DNA from: Karstenula rhodostoma CBS 690.94
Lineage: Eukaryota > Ascomycota > Dothideomycetes > Pleosporales > Didymosphaeriaceae
Direction of reading: 5' to 3'
DNA length: 64,000 nt
Assembly (NCBI GenBank): GCA_010093485.1
Contig: MU001492.1
Span: 2,949,083 to 3,013,082 of the forward strand
Shown: positions 54,401-64,000 of the stretch, piece by piece
Layout: each line of letters begins with the position of its first letter
Position numbering within the stretch: the first letter of the stretch is position 1
The notes under the pieces: model-generated
Database searches by the model: none
What the model saw: only the letters and a program-made list of their open reading frames with translations
What the model was told of the DNA's origin: nothing
Translations under genes and position numbers: made by a program

Positions 54401-57400
54401 ACTATTAATATCTAGAGTAAGTAATCTATCTATACTACCTATAGAGTAAATTACCTATAAATTTACTAAATAATTATAAAACTTCTAGAATTATATATAT
54501 ATAAGAAGTATATAGAGGTTAATAGACTTTATAAAAAATATTACTAGTATTTTAATATATACTCTATATATTTATTATTTAAAAATATTATATATTTACT
54601 TTATAGAATATATAATAGGGGAATACCTCTATCTAATATCCTTAATAATTCTAAGTTAATAAAGCCTACTATACTATCTAAAAATCTAAATCTAAAAACT
54701 ATATTTAAGAATATAAATCTAATAGCTTTTTTTAAAAATATTAATATTCTAGATAAAAAACTATTATATAATTTATATTTATAGTAATACTATAGTAATA
54801 GTAAAAAAAAATATATTACTAAAACTAGATTTAATATAAATAATATATATTACTTTTCTAGTAGTCTAGTATTTATTTAAAATAATATTAACTAATATTC
54901 TTAAGTCTATTTTATTTTAAATCTAAATATAAATATATATTTTAGTTTTATTATATTTACTTATAATAATTAGAATAATTTAAAAATAAAAAATCTACTA
55001 TTATATAAAATTTTATACTACTACTTTAATTTTATTATAAATAATACTAAATTACTACTAATTTTAATTTTTTTTCTAGAGCTTTATTTTAAAAGCTAGT
55101 ATAAGTATAATATCTATTTAAATAAATAAAACTAATAATTCTAATTAAATACTATAATATTTTTAGTTATAGGTAAAATAGTAAATAACTTAATTCTAGT
55201 ATTATACCTTTCTACTTTTAAGAATACTACTAGTAAAAAAGTAATAATAGTATTAATAAAAATATTTAAATAAAAAAAGAATATATAGAAGTAACTATTA
55301 ATATATAAATTATAGTACTAGTATTTTAATCTATTATAGACTATTATACTTAACTAGATTACTAAAAATTCTAACTTAGATTATTTTTATAATACTATTC
55401 TATTTATATATATAAAAAATATAAAGCTAGTATATATAATAAATAACTTATTTACTATATATAAATACTAGAAGGATATTTAAATAGAAACTACCTATTT
55501 ATAATTCTATAGCTAAAATTATATCTTTATAAATATTACTAAAATAATTATATTAAAGGATTATATATATCTATATAATATTATTCTAAATAAATTTAAA
55601 ATAGAGATATATTTCTAGAAATAGTATTACCTAAATATATATATTTATATATATATAAAGTAGCTAGATAATAATAAATAAATAAAAAATAGTTTTTATA
55701 TAATAATCTATTTATAGGCTATTATAAAAAATATAATAGACTAAATATTATTTACTATATTATATAAATAAAAGAATATAAATAAACTAGTATACTTATA
55801 GTTTTATATAAATATTAAAATATTATTTAATAATTCTAAGATATATATATTTAATAATATAGTAGTAGAGAATTTAATATTAGATTCTAGTTATATTTAT
55901 TTACTATAATAGTAGAATAGAGAGGCTACCTTTTCTAAAAATATCTATAAAAGTATCTATTTCTATAGTAAAAACTATACTTTTTTTAACCTCTAAAATA
56001 ACTAGTAGTAATTATATAGAATTTAAAAAAAGTATTAAATTTCTTTTATTATAATAAATAAAATTTATATATAGTAGAATAAATAGAATTTATATAATAA
56101 TAATATTAATAATACTTATTTACTATTTCTCTATTATATTATTTCCTTATAGGTACTTTTTAACTTTTTTTATATATAAATTAATAAGTACTATTTTCTA
56201 TTTAAGTATATATTTATATATACTATTTAAATATATTTACTTTTTAAAATTATAGTAATAGTAATTATATTATAAATACTCTAGTTTTACTATAATAGTA
56301 GTATACTCTATAAAAAGTTATTACTATATAAAAACTATTAGAAATAAAAATATAAATAGAATTTTATTTTAAAAAAAGGCTTTAGTATATAGAAAATACT
56401 AGAGAAATATAATATAGAATAGTTCTTATTTAAGTTTTATTAAATAACTAGGTAGCTAGTATAATTCTATAATAATAATATACTTATTAGAAATCTATTA
56501 TTATATATTAAGTATAAATATAAATAGAGAGTTATTAAAAATCTATAAAATATATTTATTTAATTTAACTAGATAAAAGGTTAATATTAATAATATAATA
56601 TTTTATAATACTCTTAACTATTATATAAATAGCTAGAGTACCTATATATCCTTAATTTAGAATAATTTAATACTAATATATAGTTATTAATACTAGTAAT
56701 ATATAAGAATTATTTAGAACTATTAGTAACTATATTTTAATAGAATAGTAATATAATATTTTATTATAAGAATATAAAATATATATTTTTTAAAATAAAT
56801 ATAATTACTCTATTATATATAGTTATAGGGAATAAAATATACTTTTCTATAATAAATAAATTACTAGACTTTCTTTTTCTCTAAAATAATAAATAAAAAT
56901 ATATAAAATAGAAAAATATACCCTATTATTTTATTTTATAAAAGAGTTTTAAATTAATAAAAAGCTAGCTAGACTACTAGTATATAGATAAATAATTAAA
57001 TAAGTTTTTTTATTTTATTTATCTAATATATTAGATTCTATTCTATCTATTAAATAAATTACTAATTATATTTATAAAAAAAAGCTATTTAAAAAACTTA
57101 TAAAATAGAATAATATAATTTTTAACTATTTTTATAGACTCTAGTATAGTCTATTTACTATTTAATAAATCGTCTAAAATAGTCTATAGTCTTATTTACT
57201 ATATATATTAATAATCCAGTTAAACGGGTATATATAACTAGACTTAAAAGATAATAGTACTAATAAAAATATATAAATAGTAAAAACTATATATATATAA
57301 TATAAATAAAATAGTAAAATACTAGATTATTAGCTAAATAAGTATAGATATAAAGGGGTTTTTATTAGTATAAAAATAAAAAATATCTTCTATACTAGTA

Positions 57401-60081
57401 ATATAGAAAAAAATTAAAAATTTAAATTTAAATAAACTAGATAAAGTAATAGTAGTATATATATAAAAAAAAGATATTATAATTATTAAAAAATTATAAA
57501 AGAAATATAATTCTAAATAAATAATATATATAATACCCTTATAATATATTCTTAACTATTTTTAGTATATTAGTAATAGATATACTATAATTAAATAAAT
57601 ATTTAGTATAAGTAATAATATATTTATACTATCTATTAATAATAATTAAATATTTTTTAATAAGATTATAAGAGGCTATATTTAAGATTTAAATATATCT
57701 ACTAAATTTAATTAGTAGAATAAATAAACTAGTATAGATTTAATTTTATTTTTATTTCTATTTTTATTATTTTTATTATTAATAACCTTCTTTATTTATA
57801 TAAATAATATAGATATATTAATAGTATTAAGTTAAAATAGATTTACTAGTAAGGTCTATATAAGGATAATATTAAAAGTAAAAATTTATATAAAAATAAT
57901 AGTATAAATATTTAATAATAAAACTAGTTATAAAGAATAATTTTACCTCTATATTATAATACTAAGTAAAAGAGATATATTAGAAGAAAAAAAAGAAATC
58001 TTCCTTAATAAAACTATATAGAATAGTCTAGATATTTATTAATATTTCTTACTATTATAGTAAAGAATAGCGCCTAGTAGAGTAGAAAAATCTTAATAAA
58101 TAAGTAAATAAAATTAAAAAAACTATCTTTTCTATCTTTTTAATATTTAGTATTTAAAATCTAGATAATTAGAGAGTTATTAAACTTATTACTAATATAA
58201 AACTAATATATTTATTAGAATTTAGTACCCTTATAATAGATATATAGAGTAAGAAGATAAATAAAATAATAAATAAATTATAGATAGGATATATAATATA
58301 TTAAATATTAGAATAAAAAAACTAGTAAATATATAAAATAATACTCTATATAATATAATCTATAATAATATATAATACTAGAAGCTATTATAGCTATTAA
58401 AAATATTAAATAAACTAGAAGTAATATATAATAAAATAGAATATAGTAAATATATACTAGTAACTAAATATAATAATTTTAATAATAAAAACTAGTATTA
58501 TAAAAGAATAAAAAATAATTTAATAATATAAATATTTAGATATATTAAATTTAGTTTAAAAAGAGATATTTATAGTAAGTATAAAGTAAGTTTATAAGTA
58601 ATATTATAGCTATTATAATTTAGATAATATAGAAGTTTTAGAATATAGAGAATATTTAAAAATAAATATAAAAAAACTAAATTATATAATTAAAAAAAAA
58701 TAAGAATAGTATTAAAAAGCTAGTATTAATATTTAAATTCTTAAGTAATATTAGTAAACTATAGCCACTAGAATAGTATATAAAATAAGTATAAAATAAT
58801 AGAAATAATATAATAAATATATTTATATAATAGAGTTATATTCTAGTAGAAATAAAAGTTAAATAATATAAATAATATAAAACTAAATTATTTTATTTCT
58901 TTTTTTATTTTTAGTTTTTTAAAATTTATATTTATATTCTATTTTTATTATTAGTATTTAGTAATTAGAATAGACTTTTATTATATATTTTTTTAGTTTA
59001 TTATATACTCTATTTTATATACTTCTATATTCCTATATATATCTTTAGAGGTCTCTAATATTATATTTTTTCTATTATTTTAAATAGTTTAACTAGCCTA
59101 CTAATATTAGTATTACCCTAAATTATATTTACCTATAATAATTATATTTACTACTTTACCTCCTCTATATAAAAGTCTAGGTTATATATAAAAACCTATT
59201 TATTATACCTCTTAATTATAATTATTATATACTAGTTAGTTATTAGATTATAAAATTACTCTAATATATTAATTATATTTAATATAACTAGACTAATAAA
59301 ATTCTAGATTTATATTTTTTAAAAGTTAAAAAATATTATATTTTTATATTTAGATTATTTATCCTTTTTTTTCTTATCCTTATATATAAGTATCTGGCTA
59401 ATAAACTTAATAAATATATTAGAATTCTTAATAATATATATTTATATCTAGTTTATTATATTATTATAGCTAGTATCTAGATTAAAATAAAGGTAGGGGG
59501 AAAGTATAATACTATACTTAATTTTAAAAATCTAAATAAAAGGTTAAAGTAGAAATAGTTACTATATAGTAGGTTTATTAAATAGAATATAAAATAGTAT
59601 ATATAGTAGACTTATAATATTTAGTATTAAAATTATAATAATATAGTATTAGTAATTATACTAGAATAGTAAAATATATAGTTTTAAAAGAGGTTTACTT
59701 TATAGAATATATATATTAAATAGAGAAAATAGTTAAAAAACGAGTAGTTTTAGCTATATATAAATAGAATATTTATAATATAAAGTTATAATAGATATAT
59801 ATTATATATAGAGCTATAGCCTATATTAATAAAAAATTTCTAGAAATAAAATATAAAAAATAATATAGTATAAAGAAAAAATATAGAATAAATAAATAAT
59901 AGTATATAAATAAATATAGTATTATATAAATAAAAAATTAGAGTAAATAAAATATAATATTAGAAAATATAAAACTATATCTTTTTATTATAAAAATAGG
60001 GGAGAATTCTAATTACTAAGTATATTAGATTATAGAATATATATTATATATTCTATAAAAAGTAATATATATATAAAATAG

Positions 60082-60470
60082 TAATATTTAATATTTTATT
60101 AACTAATACCTTATATTCTATTAACTAATACTAATTATTCTATTAATTAATATTAATTATTTTACTTATTAACTAATACTAATTATTTTATTAACTAATA
60201 CTTAATATTCTATTAACTAATATTAATTATCCTATTAACTAATACTTAATATCCTATTAACTAATATTAATTATTCTATTAACTAATATTTAATATTTTA
60301 TTAACTAATACTAATTATTTTATTAAATAATACTTAATATTTTATTAACTAATATTAATTATTTTATTAACTAATACTAATTATTCTATTAACTAATATT
60401 TAATATTTTATTAATTAATACTAATTATTTTATTAACTAATATTAATTATTTTATTAACTAATATCTAGT
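60082..60470 (+). repeat. tandem array of a roughly 22-base unit
   Basis: About seventeen imperfect copies of TATTAACTAATACTTAATAT-like units, alternating ACTAATACTAATTA and ACTAATATTTAATA variants. A minisatellite inside the RIP-mutated block. Confidence 0.75.
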
Positions 60471-63465
60471 ATCTAGAAACTATAATAGAGGTAGTTATAA
60501 AAGTTTAACTTTTTTATAATTTCTTTTAGTATAATTTTTTATATATATCTAAACTTTTTTATTAACTTCTATTATAAGGTATATTCTCCTATATACTAAT
60601 ATTACTAAAACTTTTCTTTTTAATAATATAATATATTAACTATAAACCTTTTATTAAGTTATATTTTATTAAATTACTATTTAATAATTTCTTTAGTAAT
60701 AATTTTTTAGAAGGTAGTTAATCTATTATATAAATAATATATATATTTTTAATTATTATAAAACTTTTAAATATCTCTTTATTATACTTTATAACTATAT
60801 TTATTTAGAAGCTAAACTATATTATAATTATACCTCTTTTAATATATATATTTAAGATAGTATTTTAAAATAAAATTATAAATATTTTAATTCTAAACTT
60901 TATTTTTAGTATATACTATTTCTTTTCTATTTTTAATTATTTTCTAAATTCTTTCTATATAAATAAGTCTATATACTCTATAACTTCTTCCCCTTTTACT
61001 ATATAATATAAAACTCTAAATAAGTATTTCTTTACTATAGTTATATAGCCTTTTTTTTATTTATAAAATAGTATTTTTTACTTCTATACTATTATTTCTA
61101 CTATTTTAAATTCTATTTAAATTATTATCTATATTTATTATTATTTTATTTTTCTAATAATTTTAATAGTTTAGTTTTACTTTATTATTATATATAATAA
61201 TATAAATCTTACTATATTCCTCTTTATAAAACTAAACTCTATATATATATTTCTTAAATACTATAATAGTATTAGCTAGTCTTATTTTTAATTTATATTA
61301 TTTTTTTTATTTTTTCTAAATAATATATTTTTTTTTACTATAAGTTTACTTATTCTATTTTCTATATTAATAAAAAATCTCTTTTTTTTTTTATACTATA
61401 CTCTCTATATTTATAGTATTATTTTCTAATTCTATAAATAGTTTACTATTCTAACTACTATAATTTTATTAATTATATTATCTATTATATCTATATCTAC
61501 TTTTAGTAAATTCTAAATAAATTTTTTATATTTTTATTTTTTTTTACTTATTATAATATTTTTAGCTATTATAATAAATAAGTTTTATATATTTACTATT
61601 TCTTATATTATTATTTTTTTTAATTTCTATTTTAGTTTTTTATTTATCTTTTTTATACTAACTTTTTTTAATTATTTTTTTTTTTTTTTTTTTATATTTT
61701 AGTTCTTTTTTTTATTATTCTATTTTTTAGTATATCTTTTTTTAGTACTAACCCTACTAGTACTTTTATATATTTTTCTAATATTAGTTTTTCTATTTTC
61801 TACTATTTAACTCTTATACTTTTATATAATAAACTAGGTAATATTTTTTTTTAAAGTATATTAATATACTTATTATACTATATTCTCTAATATAGATACT
61901 ATAAAAATATTACTAATAGAGTTATTTTTATTATATATTTTTTTATATATAGGGTTTCTAGAATATATAGTTTTATATATATACTATAATATATCTAGTA
62001 AATTACTCTTAATTAGTTTTTTTTTTTTATAAATATCTAATAGTATATATATTATTATTACTAGTATATTTATTATTTAATATTAGTAACTATATTATTT
62101 TTATTATATACTAATATATAATATTTTTCTAGTTTAATTTAGTAATTATTTAATTTTAGTCTAAACTATAGCTAAAATTAAATAATACTATATATTTCCT
62201 CTACCTTAATAGTTTACTAATTTTAATCTAAATTAGGGCTAAAATTAAAACTACCTTTCTTATTTATTATAGTCTAAGTAATATTTATTTATTTTAATAA
62301 AGTTTATAATTTTATATTCTATATATTATATTATTATACTTTTCTTTTTAATAAGGTATTTTTTTACTTTAGTAGAGAGTATTATAATACTACTATATTT
62401 AAATAAAAATATAAAATCTAAAAGTTAGTTAATAATTTATCTAATAATTATTTTTTTTTATAAAATTATAAAAATTTTATTATCTCTACTAAGGCTAAAA
62501 TATTCTATTTTAGTCTACTAGTATATAGTAATAATTATTATTATAATATATATTATTTAATTATTACTAGAGTTACTATAAAATATAATATATTTATTTA
62601 TTTATATAATAGTTATATAATTTATAGTTATTTTTATAATAATATAACTAAGTATTATTTCTAGTACTCTAACTATATTAGAATAATTATAAGTTAATAA
62701 TTTTTTTTTTCTATTCTATCCCTATTTATCTATTTTAGTATAATCTACTAATTTAAAATATTTTCTACTAGTATTATAGAAATCTTATTTAAACTATATA
62801 GTATTTCTATATTTTTAATTAATTTATATTCTATTTTTTATTACTTTTAATTTATATTATTTCTAAATAAGTCTATTACTTTTACTATATAACTAAATTA
62901 TAGTATAGTCTTTTTTCTAAAATTCTAGTTATAATATACTTTAGTATAAATATAATATATATAGAAATAATAATTATAATTTATATTTAATATATTTTTT
63001 ATATTTATAAATTTATAAATAATATATACTAGATTTTTAAAAATCTTTACTAATATTATTATATAGTAAGTATATCTAGTATTTATTACTATATCTAAAA
63101 TTAAATTTAAATTTAAATTCTTTTATCTATATATTATTATAAAGAGTATAGCTTATATATAGTAAAATATAATAATAAAAATCTTTTACTTTATATAAAT
63201 TTAAATAATATAGAAGTATAAATATAATATTTCTATAATTTCTATTAAATTTTATTAAAACTCTATTTTTTATTATACTAATTTTTTTTAGAAAATCTTT
63301 TTTTTTTTTTTTTATACTTTATTTTCTAGGACTATATAACCTAAGATTCTTTATTTATAAAAATATTAATAACTAGTTTAGAAATAAATTATAATTTATT
63401 TAGATATAATAGAAATTTTCTCTACTATTAAAAAATACTATAATTATATATATTTAAATCTATAT

Positions 63466-63617
63466 TATAGAGATTTACTATAAGGTAGGGTAACTTAATA
63501 AAATAGAGGGGATAAAAAGGCACGTTATACTTTACTAATATATAAATAAAGGGGAACTAAAAAAATAGTTAAGGTATACCTAGTATTTATATATAGGCTA
63601 ACTAAAAAGGGTATTTA
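63466..63617 (+). repeat. direct repeat, less mutated copy
   Basis: Same orientation as 51226-51376, offset about 12.24 kb. It keeps runs such as AGAGGGGATA and GGCACG, where the other copy has only A and T. Confidence 0.7.
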
Positions 63618-64000
63618 AATCTATTTAAAAAATATTATTATACTTTCTAGTTCTCTTTACTAGAATAAACTAGTTAGTTTACTTAGTTTAAATTTATTTT
63701 TATTACTCTAGTGGCCTTTCTTAATCTCTTCTTTTAAGGTAATAAATTTCGAGAGGTTTATAATTTTACTACTAATATATTAGTCTATATATATAGGCCT
63801 CCTTACTTTAAAACTCTAAGTAGAAAAATAATAGTTTATATATTTACTAAAGTAAAAAAATATCTAGACCTAAATTAAAAAAAAAAAATTTAGTTACTAA
63901 AATATACTAAGATCTTACACGATATCTAGACCCTAAAGTAAAAAAATTTAATAATAAGGAATTCTAAATTAAAAAAAATAATTTTAGTTACTAAAATATA

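Larger units (their letters stand above)
50336..64000. repeat. 13.7-kb AT-rich, CpA/TpG-depleted block (RIP-mutated transposon DNA)
   Basis: From 50336 to the window end the sequence is nearly all A and T with scattered C-T and A-G. Reading by eye I found only a handful of CA or TG dinucleotides (for example near 57216, 59395, 63521, 63710 and 63918). No frame on either strand is open for long. Poly-T or poly-A runs over 20 bases occur (50467-50492 and others). This is a typical AT-isochore built from repeats and destroyed by RIP. Two direct repeat copies and several tandem arrays inside are listed separately. Confidence 0.9.

Noticed and set aside
50336..64000. Possible organelle (mitochondrial) DNA because of the very high AT content
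   Set aside because: No mitochondrial genes, tRNAs or long frames are visible, and the near absence of CpA/TpG is a RIP mark, not a mitochondrial one.
50336..64000. CRISPR-like array suspected from short regular repeats
   Set aside because: The repeats are contiguous AT-rich minisatellites without unique spacers, and the genome is eukaryotic.

Overview
The window looks like nuclear DNA of a filamentous ascomycete (Pezizomycotina; Dothideomycetes is my best guess, not proven). The evidence is short GT-AG introns of 46-124 nt (one of 331 nt), typical fungal gene families (HET, GH75 chitosanase, fungal GT31, Rib1-type GTP cyclohydrolase II, Ssn3/Cdk8), and a sharp two-part composition. About 1-47.5 kb is GC-balanced gene space. 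47.5-48.8 kb and 50.3-64 kb are extremely AT-rich and almost free of CpA/TpG, the mark of repeat-induced point mutation (RIP) on transposon DNA.

Layout. 0.9-12.8 kb: an acidic orphan protein, a four-helix membrane protein, a RING-H2 protein, a RING-like relic beside the C-terminal relic of an MFS efflux pump, a secreted GH75 chitosanase, a small charged protein, a proline-rich or membrane protein with two possible gene models, an orphan 351-aa protein and an NAD-dependent epimerase-like enzyme. 13.7-15.2 kb: a Golgi-type GT31 glycosyltransferase. 16.4-23.3 kb: a relic with premature stops, then a block of signalling-type genes: a HET-domain protein, two paralogous divergent protein kinases (DFD in place of DFG) and, between the kinases, a three-exon ARF/SAR-like GTPase with Cys at the usual catalytic Gln position. 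25.7-27.4 kb: a secreted type-B carboxylesterase/lipase. 30.0-41.9 kb: a repeat-containing disordered protein, GTP cyclohydrolase II, a Vps73/YBR241C-like sugar porter, the Mediator kinase Ssn3, a secreted CAP/PR-1 protein with a suspicious first splice donor, a DsbA-like relic and a 60-aa cysteine-rich secreted peptide.

43.5-47.5 kb holds an eroded HET-NACHT (STAND) gene on the minus strand. Its HET half runs into the first AT-rich block. Between the two AT-rich blocks, a 1.5 kb GC-normal island carries an intact three-exon 79-aa C2H2 zinc-binding protein gene (49748-50157) that is too fragmented for simple ORF scans. The second AT-rich block contains a pair of direct repeats about 12.24 kb apart and a roughly 22-nt tandem array.

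Most genes look independently transcribed. The only set that suggests joint function is the HET / kinase pair / GTPase block at 17.3-23.2 kb. With the HET-NACHT wreck at 44-47 kb it resembles non-self recognition or signalling hardware, but co-function is inference from adjacency and domain type only. A second theme is gene erosion: at least five relics carry stops or frameshifts, several explainable by C-to-T or G-to-A changes.
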